Below, in pieces: positions 18,685 to 26,815 of a stretch of DNA of 64,000 bases. The DNA is from DATBVX01 sp963810775 (GTDB taxonomy: Bacteria > Pseudomonadota > Gammaproteobacteria > Steroidobacterales > Steroidobacteraceae), in NCBI GenBank assembly GCA_963810775.1, contig CAWEOT010000025.1, forward strand, positions 124,001-188,000, written 5' to 3'. Every line of letters begins with the position of its first letter. Positions within the stretch are counted from its first letter, which is position 1. A model generated the notes under the pieces. It did not search any database and was not told the DNA's origin. It saw nothing but the letters and a program-made list of their open reading frames with translations. The translations under genes and the position numbers were made by a program.

Positions 18685-19485
18685 CTACTGCTTTACGCCC
18701 GCCAAGTCTTTCAGCAGATCGCGCTTGGTGTAGTCAGCGGGGATCTCGAACATCGATGCGGGAACGGACTGGCTCTGCCAGGCCTTCACGATCCTCTCAC
18801 TCGGATCGATCGTGCCGCCGGAATAGCCGCGTGCCGCGAGCGGATATCCGTTGAGCTTTTGCCACAACGCGAATTGCTCGCGCATCGAGTCACCTTCCTC
18901 GCCAAGGCCAGCGAGCTCAGCCATCTCCTCGAAGAACCCCTGGTACTTCTGCATCAATGCGTGAACCTCTGCGCCACCGGGAAGCGCCGCGAACGAGGCG
19001 ATGCAATACTGCTCGTCCAGGACTCCATCGCGGGTGATGTCCCAGATCTGGCAGGGGCGGCTGTTGATGGTCTCCGTCTTGCCAGTATCCGTTGCGTCCA
19101 CTACTGGCTTCTTCGGTGTTGCCGAGCCCTGCTTAGCCATCAATTCCTGGACTCCGGCGCGCTTGTCAGGCGGCAATTTGGCGAGCTCGGCCTGCGTCCT
19201 TTGTTCTCGCATCTGTTTCATCCGGGCGGTCAGTTGGTCCATCGTGGCCTTGTCCATGACGTGATAGCTCTTGGTGGACGGGTCGACCCCATACACGATC
19301 CCATCCTTGAAGATCGATACTCCATCAGGCCCTTCGATGCGAGCCTTGCCGTCCTGAACGTACCAGCGCTCCGCCGGCTCGCTCTTGCCGGTCTTCGAGT
19401 CGCGGTCGGCGGTTTCGATGTAGACGCCGGCATGGACGACGCCTGTTACCAGACACAGGAGGCAAAGTGAAAAACAGGAGCTCAT
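18685..19485 (-). CDS. Secreted DUF4412-like protein
   Basis: 266 residues from the ATG at 19485; the signal peptide is MSSCFSLCLLCLVTGVVHA. The mature part begins with a beta-rich block (VYIETADRDSKTGK…ARIEGPDGVSIFKDGIVYGVD) typical of DUF4412 periplasmic proteins. A Lys/Gln-rich helix follows, then a conserved NSRPCQIWDITRDGVLDEQYC segment with two Cys that could form a disulfide. Function unknown; it is likely a LolA-like-fold envelope protein (inference). Confidence 0.75.
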   Translation of the reverse strand: MSSCFSLCLLCLVTGVVHAGVYIETADRDSKTGKSEPAERWYVQDGKARIEGPDGVSIFKDGIVYGVDPSTKSYHVMDKATMDQLTARMKQMREQRTQAELAKLPPDKRAGVQELMAKQGSATPKKPVVDATDTGKTETINSRPCQIWDITRDGVLDEQYCIASFAALPGGAEVHALMQKYQGFFEEMAELAGLGEEGDSMREQFALWQKLNGYPLAARGYSGGTIDPSERIVKAWQSQSVPASMFEIPADYTKRDLLKDLAGVKQ

Positions 19486-19603
19486 GGTCGTCTCCGAGTG
19501 ACTTCTGGCCAGCCGGCGCGCGATCGGCGCACGCCGTCGCGCCGTAGGGTATAGCAGGTCTTCGCGACGGTCGAACTCTGCGGTCGGCCCTCCCAACCGT
19601 GAC

Positions 19604-19999
19604 TCAATCACCCCCCTTCAGTGACTCACAACATTCTCGCAGCTGCTCATCGCTGCTTGCTGCGCGCGCACAAGTCATCCCACTGCGATCGGCCTGAATG
19701 TCACTCCATTGCGCGTCGCCATGACCGAAAGCATCCTCGATCTCCTTACCAAGGCTCGCCATCCAGGCTTCCGAACGGCTGCAATAGCGCGCGATCAAGC
19801 CGGCCGCGATGCAATGTTTCATCTCATCGTCGATGCCTACGGGCAATTTCTCGTCCCGGACACGCTTCATGCACCCAAGGCTGGAATCGGCAGCGCGCAG
19901 TTCTCGGCCCGCAAGCGGCACGCAGGCGCCAAGTGCGACGCAAGCTGTTGCCATGATTGCCAGGTGCCAACCAGCTGCTTTGTTGTGTACATCTCGCAC
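19604..19999 (-). CDS. Small Cys-rich putative lipoprotein
   Basis: About 131 residues if translated from the GTG at 19999, or 116 from the ATG at 19954. Either start gives a hydrophobic segment ending VALGAC, a fair lipobox. The mature part has several Cys (CMKRV, HCIAAG, RYCSRS, MTCAR, ECCES), which is unusual for cytoplasmic proteins and fits periplasmic disulfides. The start lacks a good Shine-Dalgarno. No family recognised; existence of the gene is moderately supported. Confidence 0.45.
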   Translation of the reverse strand: MRDVHNKAAGWHLAIMATACVALGACVPLAGRELRAADSSLGCMKRVRDEKLPVGIDDEMKHCIAAGLIARYCSRSEAWMASLGKEIEDAFGHGDAQWSDIQADRSGMTCARAASSDEQLRECCESLKGGD

Positions 20000-20132
20000 C
20001 GGAACGCCCGCAAACAGTGCGCACTGGGCGCGCGATAAATATCCCTGCCGGCACAGACATGGATTGAACAGCCTCGCCAAGCGAGGTCCGAACCAACAGG
20101 CGCAAGCCAATATCTTGTAGCGGAGGATCGTC

Positions 20133-20624
20133 GTGAGAAATTTCAAATCGTTACTGTCAGTTGTTGCAGTACCAGTTATCTTCACCTGCAATCAGGTTCA
20201 CGCAACTCCGGAAACCGGCATTGACTATTCGCAAACGGCGAGCACCATCACGATCAACACGATAAGCACCGCCACGCCCAACGTACTGAGATCGAAAACA
20301 ATCGCCTGTCCCGCCGACGGATTCCTGGTGGCGACCGCCAATGCGCTGTTCAGTTTTACTGTCAGCAATTCCACCTTTCCCGGGACGATAGCCTACAGCG
20401 TAAGCCGGAACTCCACGGCATTTGATGCCAATCATCAGCACAACGTCTTTGGGAATTATGTGTTTGATTTCCACAGGTTTCCGGCGAGCATGCAGCGTGT
20501 GGATACGTGTACCGCCGGTCAAACCTTCACCTACCGCTTTCTCGCCACCCGCGGCACCAATGTGTTTGATGTCACTGCTCGCCAGCCAAACCTGGTGATT
20601 CTGTTCTTCCGTGACCAGCTGTGA
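20133..20624 (+). CDS. Secreted protein of unknown function
   Basis: 163 residues from a GTG with GGAGG about 9 bp upstream. A signal peptide (about 1–24, ending VHA) precedes a Ser/Thr/Asn-rich body with two Cys (C59, C124) that may form a disulfide. Predicted mostly beta. The coding sequence is visibly richer in A and T than surrounding genes, consistent with an accessory or transferred gene. It does not resemble a family I know. It is divergent from the small lipoprotein gene. Confidence 0.6.
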   Translation: MRNFKSLLSVVAVPVIFTCNQVHATPETGIDYSQTASTITINTISTATPNVLRSKTIACPADGFLVATANALFSFTVSNSTFPGTIAYSVSRNSTAFDANHQHNVFGNYVFDFHRFPASMQRVDTCTAGQTFTYRFLATRGTNVFDVTARQPNLVILFFRDQL

Positions 20625-20837
20625 AATCTATGCGCCACGCTGAAGCCGGATTGTTGCAAGCGGCCGCACGCACTGCGATCCGGCCAGAGCGCCATGCGGA
20701 TGACTACACTGTCCCTTGTGTGCAGCGCGGGCCTAGTTGCGACGCGCTCGGCATCCGAACAGCATCGACTCTGGTAGGTTTCACGAACAGCGAAGAGCCG
20801 AAAAAGAGACTGCTGACCAAGGATCGGGGGAGTTTTG

Positions 20838-22664
20838 ATGTCAACTGCGTATCGCTCCGACGTCACGTGCGTCGCAGCAGGTGACGTACTCGCCAAGTTC
20901 GTGGCGATTGCCGCGACGCCACCACTGAATCGCTCACTCGTTGTCCGATTCGTATTGCTGCTGACCGCGCTCATGCCCTTGGCTCACGCGGATAACGTCG
21001 TCGGTGCATGGTCGCCACCTGCGCCGTGGCCGCTGATCGCGATTCACAGCGTTCTCACCCCAGACGGACGTGTGCTCACCTACGGCACCGACGGATTGGG
21101 CTTGCAGACCGGTTTCTTTATCTACGATGTCTGGGATCCTTCCGCCGGGCCGACAGCAGGTCACGTGACATTGCCGAACACGACCGGCACCGACATCTTC
21201 TGCAGCTCGCAGGTGGTGCTGCCCCAGAGTGGCAACATTTTCCTCGCCGGCGGCGACACCTTCGTCGACGGTAAGACCACCAGCATAGGAAACAACAATA
21301 CCAATCTCTTCACACCCGCCGGCAATGCGCTGGCGCGCGGTAACAACATGCAGCGCCCCCGTTGGTATTCCTCCTCCACAACGCTTCTTAATGGAGAGAT
21401 TTATATCCAGGGCGGCAATGGAGGCCGCGATCGCCCGGAGATTCGCGCTGTCAACGGTGCATTCCGGCTGCTGTCGGGAGTCGCCACCAGCATCTACAAC
21501 TGGAACTATCCGCGCAACTTCCTCGCGCCCGGTGGCCGCGTGTTCGGCTTCGATACCACGGGAAAGATGTACTACGTGAATGCGACTGGCGGCGGCGGAA
21601 TCACCGCGACCGGCCAATTGCCAGGCTCGACGTCCAGGACGGTGAGCGCCGCGATGTTTCGGCCCGGCCGGATTCTGAAGATCGGTGGTGCTTCGAGCGC
21701 TGCGTACGTAATCGATATTAATGGCTCGACACCGGTAGTGACCTCCACGCAGTCGATCTCGTCAGTGCGACAGTGGGTCTCGGCGACCGTGCTCGCAGAC
21801 GGACGCGTGCTCGCGACGGGTGGGAGCGCTGTCGACAATCAACTTACGGGCGTCAACAACACCGCTGAAATCTGGAACCCCGATACCGGGTTGTGGACGC
21901 GGGGCACGGCAGGCGTGTACGCGCGCCTGTATCACTCGGGTGCGCTGCTACTACCCGATGCGCGCGTCCTGATCCACGGCGGCGGCGCCCCTGGGCCGCT
22001 TACTAATACGAATGTGGAAATCTTCACCCCTCCCTATCTTCTCGATCCGATGGGAGCACTGATGCCGAGACCCAGCATTGTGCTCGCGCCGGACACGATC
22101 CAGGTCGGCCGGGGTTTTTCGGTCGGATTTTCGAACGCGAGCAGCATCAGCCGCGTCACCATGGTCAAAACGGGCTCGGTGACGCACAGCGTGAACATGG
22201 AGCAAGGTTTCCTCGAGCTCGGGTTCACGCGCGTGGGTTCGATGCTCAATGTAGCGGGACCGACACGCGCAGCTGATGCACCTCCCGGTTACTACATGTT
22301 GTTTGTCATCAATTCGCAGGGCGTGCCCTCCACTGCAAGGATCGTTCACATAACTCCGGACACGCAGGCACCGACAGCACCGAGCAATCTCAAAGCGACA
22401 GCGGCATCTGCGACGCAGATCAATCTCAGTTGGGCCGCGTCCACGGACAACGTGGCGGTGACTGCCTACAAGGTGCTGCGTTGCCAGGGAGCCGGCTGCA
22501 CGAACATCTCGACGATCGCCACCGTCACGGGTCTCACCTACAAGAGCACTGGACTGACTGCGTCGACGACCTACCGATACCGACTGCGAGCGCAAGATGC
22601 CGCCACCAACTTGAGCCCATTGACCCCTTTTGTGAGCGCGACGACGCTGGCGGCTCCGCCTTAA
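20838..22664 (+). CDS. Secreted galactose oxidase-like copper-radical oxidase with FN3 domain
   Basis: 608 residues; GGGGGAG precedes the ATG. A long N-terminus leads into a signal peptide (about 36–51). A kelch-type beta-propeller follows (TYGTDG, FLAGGDT, YIQGGNGG, LATGGSA, LIHGGG), then a DUF1929-like domain and a fibronectin type III domain (about 510–605). The expected Cu-radical residues are all present (numbered from the ATG at 20838, ±1): Cys near 122 in IFCSSQ and Tyr near 177 in RPRWYSS for the thioether cofactor, Tyr–His near 365–366 in LYHSG, and His near 450 in VTHSVNME. It would oxidise a primary alcohol or aldehyde to yield hydrogen peroxide; substrate unknown. Confidence 0.85.
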   Translation: MSTAYRSDVTCVAAGDVLAKFVAIAATPPLNRSLVVRFVLLLTALMPLAHADNVVGAWSPPAPWPLIAIHSVLTPDGRVLTYGTDGLGLQTGFFIYDVWDPSAGPTAGHVTLPNTTGTDIFCSSQVVLPQSGNIFLAGGDTFVDGKTTSIGNNNTNLFTPAGNALARGNNMQRPRWYSSSTTLLNGEIYIQGGNGGRDRPEIRAVNGAFRLLSGVATSIYNWNYPRNFLAPGGRVFGFDTTGKMYYVNATGGGGITATGQLPGSTSRTVSAAMFRPGRILKIGGASSAAYVIDINGSTPVVTSTQSISSVRQWVSATVLADGRVLATGGSAVDNQLTGVNNTAEIWNPDTGLWTRGTAGVYARLYHSGALLLPDARVLIHGGGAPGPLTNTNVEIFTPPYLLDPMGALMPRPSIVLAPDTIQVGRGFSVGFSNASSISRVTMVKTGSVTHSVNMEQGFLELGFTRVGSMLNVAGPTRAADAPPGYYMLFVINSQGVPSTARIVHITPDTQAPTAPSNLKATAASATQINLSWAASTDNVAVTAYKVLRCQGAGCTNISTIATVTGLTYKSTGLTASTTYRYRLRAQDAATNLSPLTPFVSATTLAAPP

Positions 22665-22822
22665 GTCAGGATTGCGCGCGAGCTTTCCGCTCGCCTCACT
22701 CACTACCCGAGGCATCCACTGCGCAACGCGGTTCACGCGTTGCATTAACTCGCCCATCGGCGCACGCTCCAGATCGTGGGCGTCACGGGGTACTCAATGA
22801 GGCACCCCAAGACTCCGCAGAC

Positions 22823-22848
22823 AAGGGCCGTTAACGACGGCCCTTTTT
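22823..22848 (+). terminator. Rho-independent terminator
   Basis: Perfect stem AAGGGCCGT / ACGGCCCTT with loop TAACG, followed by T-run (22844–22848). It sits 160 bp after the oxidase gene. A smaller hairpin (GGGGT…ACCCC) lies just upstream near 22784–22810. Otherwise the stretch 22665–22956 shows no gene; a short untranslated RNA ending here is possible. Confidence 0.85.
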
Positions 22849-22956
22849 GATTTCTGGCATCGCGAGGTGTCGGCGTCTCGGCAGCCACGTACTTCGACAG
22901 CATCTCCACCGGATATCCACAGACGCTCCACAAGCGACCCGCGCTACGCTCGGCGA

Positions 22957-23205
22957 GTGGAGCAGAAGAACTACGAATTCGAGATCGAGGGCCACCTCGT
23001 ACGACTCTCGGGCCAGGGCCCGTTCCGGCGCTGGTTCTGCGATTGCTACACATTCAGCGCACCAACTCATGTGAGCGGCGTTGCGTACTGTCGCCACACG
23101 CAGATCATTTCGAGTCGGCTCGCGGGCTATCAGATGAAACTCGATTCGCCGAAGCACACGCCAACGGTTCTGAAGTTCACGCCGCGACCCAAGAACGCCG
23201 CATGA
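22957..23205 (+). CDS. Small SWIM-type zinc-finger protein
   Basis: 82 residues from a GTG start. The core WFCDC(x14)CRH gives C28, C30, C45 and H47, exactly the CxCx(n)CxH arrangement of SWIM zinc fingers, which bind DNA or protein partners. The rest is a short basic protein ending with KFTPRPKN. Its stop codon supplies the start of the AAAGG ribosome site of the next microprotein gene, 10 bp downstream. No larger SWIM partner such as a helicase is nearby. Function unknown. Confidence 0.65.
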   Translation: MEQKNYEFEIEGHLVRLSGQGPFRRWFCDCYTFSAPTHVSGVAYCRHTQIISSRLAGYQMKLDSPKHTPTVLKFTPRPKNAA

Positions 23206-23215
23206 AAGGCACCAA

Positions 23216-23404
23216 ATGACAACTGACGAGCTTCTCGACCTGCTGTACCGAGCTCTCCTGGTGCTTGAGCGCTATCAATTCGATGGCGAGGAGTGTCGCT
23301 ACGATGTGGCCGAGATTTGCATGAAGATTGACGATGTATTCTCGACAGAACCGCCGATGTCCCGCTTTGCTGATCCGGAATCTGTGGAGGCCGCCTGCGC
23401 CTAG
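23216..23404 (+). CDS. Small acidic helical microprotein, copy 1
   Basis: 62 residues. Two predicted helices: LLDLLYRALLVLERYQ and CRYDVAEICMKIDDVF, with a turn FDGEE. It is clearly related to the next gene: both share LLxLLxxAxxxLERxxxxDxEDCRxDVAExCxKIDxV in outline. AAAGG precedes the ATG. The pair looks like a tandem duplication. No known family; acidic helical hairpins of this size may act as adaptors (inference). Confidence 0.65.
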   Translation: MTTDELLDLLYRALLVLERYQFDGEECRYDVAEICMKIDDVFSTEPPMSRFADPESVEAACA

Positions 23405-23438
23405 GCTTGGCGCCATTACTCCAGCTCAGGAGATGACG

Positions 23439-23597
23439 ATGACAAACGCGCACCTGTTATTTCTCCTACGCGAAGCCCGTGAAACTCTCGAGCGTGTCGC
23501 GTTGGTCGACGACGAGGATTGCCGCGAAGATGTGGCGGAGTTATGCGAGAAAATTGACGCGGTGCTATTGGAGGAGCCGGAGCAAAAGATCGCGTGA
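23439..23597 (+). CDS. Small acidic helical microprotein, copy 2
   Basis: 52 residues from the ATG at 23439, which has AGGAG at ideal spacing; the ATG 6 bp earlier lies directly against that site. Helices HLLFLLREARETLERV and CREDVAELCEKIDAVLL match those of the preceding microprotein, including the paired Cys positions. It ends 90 bp before the stop of the convergent FlhD-like gene. Confidence 0.65.
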   Translation: MTNAHLLFLLREARETLERVALVDDEDCREDVAELCEKIDAVLLEEPEQKIA

Positions 23598-23686
23598 ATT
23601 GATCTGCGGCCGGTTTGTGGGTCCCGCGGACCACCGCGTCCATCCAGCCGCGCGCAACCTCTGACGACCACTCAGTCCCCTCGTAA

Positions 23687-24364
23687 CTACGGCGCTCTCG
23701 GCTCCGGTGGAACTGGAGTTGCCAGCTCCGCGGCCAGCATTTGCAGACCAAGGGTGCGGACTTCGCCGGCTTGATCCTCTCGACCGATACTCCCGAGGAG
23801 ACGCAACCAAAACCACGTGCGATGTGGCCAGCGCGAGGCGATCAGCGCGCCCGGACGATGTGCGAGTTGTTGCAGGCTGCTGAGCTGAAGCGATGCGAAT
23901 ACCGCGATAGTCTGGTCTGACATTCCCAGAACTATCTTCGCAGAAGGTGGATTAGCGCGGACGAGATGCCACGCGAAGAAGAGTGCGAGCTCAGCGAATC
24001 CCGTTAGCCCGGCAACGGCATTCTGGTCGCGGTCGTCGGACGTGGGCTCATGCACTTGCCGATTGCCTGCTACACCCAGCCAGTACGCGCTATCGTTAAA
24101 GCGCGCCGTGAAGAGCGAGAACGGGCAGCGGGCGATCTCCGCGCGCTGCTCCGGCGACAGACTCATGAGCCCGGCGCCGACAGGATCGGGCAGGCGCGAG
24201 TCCGCCCCCCTCATTGACCAGCAGTGCGGCCCCATCGCCAATAATGCAAGCCAGCTCCGATTGAGCTCGTGGAGCGGCTCCAGCACGCTCGCTGCCAGGA
24301 TTGAACTGGCAAACCATTGGCGCGCATCGCCTGCGAAATGACTTCGTGTCTGCATTCCTGTCAT
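23687..24364 (-). CDS. Putative tandem FlhD-like protein (two fused FlhD-type domains)
   Basis: 225 residues from the ATG at 24364, preceded by AAGGAG. Two halves repeat with an offset of exactly 90 over the core: SLSPEQRAEIARCP (68–81) against SLQLSSLQQLAHRP (158–171), then P81/P171, L84/L174, R88/R178. Both resemble the FlhD core LTLPQMVKLAETNQLV followed by its HFRF strand. Each half also has an N-terminal helix like the FlhD dimer helix (LHELNRSWLALLA and FAELALFFAWHLV). FlhD normally is ~115 residues and works as a dimer bound to FlhC, so a fused pair is plausible. It is divergent from a FlhC-family gene. The similarity was judged by eye and is remote. Confidence 0.6.
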   Translation of the reverse strand: MTGMQTRSHFAGDARQWFASSILAASVLEPLHELNRSWLALLAMGPHCWSMRGADSRLPDPVGAGLMSLSPEQRAEIARCPFSLFTARFNDSAYWLGVAGNRQVHEPTSDDRDQNAVAGLTGFAELALFFAWHLVRANPPSAKIVLGMSDQTIAVFASLQLSSLQQLAHRPGALIASRWPHRTWFWLRLLGSIGREDQAGEVRTLGLQMLAAELATPVPPEPRAP

Positions 24365-24476
24365 GGGCGCTCCTTGCGTCTTTCGGCTGATTCTGGCCGA
24401 ATTCTGCATTGGCGGGCAGCGGTTTTTGTGGTTTATTTATACCAAATCTCAAGAGCTCATGGCGGGGAGATTCACG
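24365..24476. promoter_or_regulatory. Divergent promoter region between FlhD-like and FlhC-like genes
   Basis: 112 bp shared by two divergent genes. It contains an AT-rich block around 24420–24450 (TTTTTGTGG, TTTATTTATACC) unlike the flanking coding sequence, suitable for promoter elements. Ribosome sites: AAGGAG for the minus-strand gene and GGGGAG (24465–24470) for the plus-strand gene. No clear inverted repeat operator was identified by eye. Confidence 0.45.
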
Positions 24477-25103
24477 ATGCGTGTTTCGGATGATCGCTAT
24501 ACCCGCGACCGGCTGCGATTCGATCTGGCACTGCGGATGATTCACCACGAAGCGCGTACCTGCACCATCCGCGCCTGGACCGGGCTCACGGACGATCGCA
24601 TCCGCAAGCTCTATCGAACCTATCTACAGCAGCAAGTCGCGCGTGCTCCCAAGCGACATCGCGGTAAGTCACCGCGGCAGATTGCATACTTCTTGCGTTC
24701 GCCATCGTTACAGTTCGAAGCGACCACGCTCGCAAGCCTGTTCTCACTGCTTGGGCTGGTCTCATCGGCGCTCGAAAGACATCGCGCATTTCCCACGATG
24801 AATCTGGAAGCCTGTGACCTGTTCTGCGTCGCGTACGAGAGTTACCTATCGCTGCACGCCGTGCCCCGAATCTCCTTCGAGCACGCGGGATTCCTCTTGC
24901 TTGCCCTGCAACGTCGTGACGAGCTCAGGTTGCACGTGTGTCTGCTGTGTGGCGGGCTTTCGCTCGCCGATGTGCTGGCGGTGCCGGGGTCAGAATGCAG
25001 GGCGTGCGAGCCACCCTCGGCGGGACGGCGCCGCTGCCTCGCCAACGCCGCGGGCCTTCCGCCGACGCATCGGGACTGGAGCCCGGCAATCTCGTCGCGC
25101 TGA
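24477..25103 (+). CDS. FlhC-family transcriptional activator
   Basis: 208 residues. The start at 24477 has GGGGAG at 6 bp; an ATG at 24459 is the alternative. N-terminal helices (RLRFDLALRMIHHEART…WTGLTDDRIRKLYRTY) match the FlhC DNA-binding region. Near the C-terminus C155-x2-C158-GG and C174-x2-C177-EPPS correspond to the FlhC zinc site (CxxCGG…CxxCxPPS). A canonical FlhD gene is missing, as are flagellar genes in this window; the divergent gene appears to encode a doubled FlhD. It probably activates transcription with that partner, but targets are unknown. Confidence 0.82.
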   Translation: MRVSDDRYTRDRLRFDLALRMIHHEARTCTIRAWTGLTDDRIRKLYRTYLQQQVARAPKRHRGKSPRQIAYFLRSPSLQFEATTLASLFSLLGLVSSALERHRAFPTMNLEACDLFCVAYESYLSLHAVPRISFEHAGFLLLALQRRDELRLHVCLLCGGLSLADVLAVPGSECRACEPPSAGRRRCLANAAGLPPTHRDWSPAISSR

Positions 25104-25158
25104 GGCACGGCGTCCCGCTCACGCTTACAATGATGCGGTCGCCGCGTCGTTGTCGCCG

Positions 25159-26097
25159 ATGAACTCGCCCACCCGCCCAAACATATTTTCCGGCCCATAC
25201 CTCGATCGCAGCAGTCACCTGCGCGAGCGTGCGGACTGGCTGGTTCAGGCTGCTCGCGATCCGCAGGCGCAGTTTGTTGCCGTGTGGCAGGCACACAATC
25301 TCCTGCGGCGGGGCGATGCTCTCGGTGCCGTCCTGCTGGAAAGCTCGCATGTCGCGGTTCAGTCGGCAGATCCGGAACAATTGGTATTTCTCGGCATGTT
25401 TCGCGGGCGCGCCAGTTTCCTGGTGGAGCTGCAGGGAGATGAGGCTCCTGACCTCCATCCAGAAGCTGAGTTTCGCGAACTGCGCTGGTTCGGCGCGCTA
25501 TTGCCGCGCGATGAGGCCGGACTGCTCGCCTATGCGCGCGCGCTCACGCTATGGCGACAACGACATCGCTTCTGCGGCGTGTGCGGCTCGCGAACGCGCA
25601 GCGCCCGTGGTGGTCACGTGTTTGCGTGCACGAATGAAGCCTGCAAGGCCGAAGTGTTTCCGCGCATCGATCCAGCGATCATCGTGCTGGTGAGCGACGG
25701 CGCGCGCGCGCTGCTGGGCCGCCAGCCGACGTGGCCAGCCGGACGCTATTCCACGATCGCGGGCTTCGTGGAACCGGGCGAGAGCCTCGAGGATGCGGTG
25801 CTGCGCGAAGTGCACGAGGAGACCGGCATCAGCGTGGACGATGTGCGCTATCACTCCTCTCAGCCGTGGCCGTTCCCCTCTTCACTGATGCTCGGCTTCA
25901 CCGCACACGCACTCACCAGCGCCATCACGCTGCAGGATGGCGAACTCGAGGATGCGCGCTGGTTCAGCCGTGATGACATTGCCGCTGGAGTGATCGCGAT
26001 GCCATCGAGCCAGTCAATTTCCTTCCGCCTGATCGAGGACTGGTACGACAGCGCGGCACCGCGCCCGCTGCGCGAGACCCCTGGCGTTCGCCTCTAA
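25159..26097 (+). CDS. nudC: NAD(+)/NADH pyrophosphatase NudC
   Basis: 312 residues. It has the NudC zinc ribbon (FCGVCGSRT…ACTNEAC) and a Nudix box GFVEPGESLEDAVLREVHEETG, followed by the NudC-type motif SSQPWPFPSSLM. It hydrolyses NAD(H), and NudC enzymes also remove NAD caps from RNA 5' ends. It starts 55 bp after the FlhC-like gene on the same strand; no strong ribosome site is visible before the ATG. Confidence 0.93.
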   Translation: MNSPTRPNIFSGPYLDRSSHLRERADWLVQAARDPQAQFVAVWQAHNLLRRGDALGAVLLESSHVAVQSADPEQLVFLGMFRGRASFLVELQGDEAPDLHPEAEFRELRWFGALLPRDEAGLLAYARALTLWRQRHRFCGVCGSRTRSARGGHVFACTNEACKAEVFPRIDPAIIVLVSDGARALLGRQPTWPAGRYSTIAGFVEPGESLEDAVLREVHEETGISVDDVRYHSSQPWPFPSSLMLGFTAHALTSAITLQDGELEDARWFSRDDIAAGVIAMPSSQSISFRLIEDWYDSAAPRPLRETPGVRL

Positions 26098-26223
26098 GGG
26101 GATTCCTGACGGGCTTTTATGGGCCCTAGGGACAATACCGGGCCTGCAGTCACCGCCCTATGATGCGCGAGCCTTCGGCGCCCAAAGCCCATAACCACAG
26201 CAAAAACTCAAGGAGGTGCTCTC

Positions 26224-26781
26224 ATGCTCGAGCTACTTTCTCGCAACTGGTGGACCCTCGTGTTACGTGGTATTGCCGCGATAGTCTTTGGTCTTCTCGC
26301 CTGGTTCTAACCCGGCGTGACCCTCGCTGTGCTCGTACTCTTCTTCGGTGTCTACGTGCTAATCGACGGTCTGATCGCATTGTTCGCTGCGTTCTCGAAG
26401 CGCGTGCCTGAGGACAGTCGCTGGCTCGTCGGTCTGCTTGGCGCTCTCGGAGTCCTGATCGGCGTGCTCACGCTGTGGAGGCCCGCGGCCGCTGCCGTCG
26501 CGCTGCTCCTGTACCTCGCGGCGTGGGCTCTGGTGATGGGTGTGCTGCAGATCGTCGCCGCGATCCGGCTGCGCAAGGAAATTCAGGGCGAATTCTGGCT
26601 CGGCCTTGCGGGTGCGCTGTCGATCGCGTTGGCCGTGCTGATCCTCGTGTCGCCGGGCGCCGGCGCCCTGTCGCTCATCTGGATCATCGCCGGATTTGCG
26701 GTCCTGTACGGCATCACGCTCCTCATGCTCGGTCTCAAGGTCAGGAAGCTGCACAAGGCCGTCGCAGCACCCGCTCGCTGA
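26224..26781 (+). pseudogene. HdeD/DUF308-like membrane protein interrupted by in-frame TAA
   Basis: A perfect AAGGAGGTG precedes the ATG at 26224. The frame reads LLSRNWWTLVLRGIAAIVFG…LLAWF, then TAA at 26308–26310, then continues in the same frame as PGVTLAVLVLFFGVYVLIDG to 26781. Both sides match HdeD-family membrane proteins, which have six helices in about 180–190 residues; a Gln codon (CAA) often sits at this spot, so CAA to TAA is the simplest origin. A GTG at 26317 could restart translation and give a protein missing its first helix. Alternatives are a sequencing error or stop readthrough. Confidence 0.75.
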
Positions 26782-26815
26782 TACGGACTGTCCCAACCTC
26801 AGAGAGGAAAGTGCC

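Noticed and set aside
20621..20884. 87-codon ORF between the secreted protein and the oxidase
   Set aside because: No ribosome site of note, no hydrophobic or domain features, and it overlaps the oxidase start.
22740..22848. tRNA- or tmRNA-like tail before the 22.8 kb terminator
   Set aside because: No TTCRA T-loop, acceptor pairing or CCA end could be drawn.
25103..25159. FlhC-like gene and nudC as a functional pair
   Set aside because: Only adjacency supports it; nudC lacks a link to motility or its regulators.
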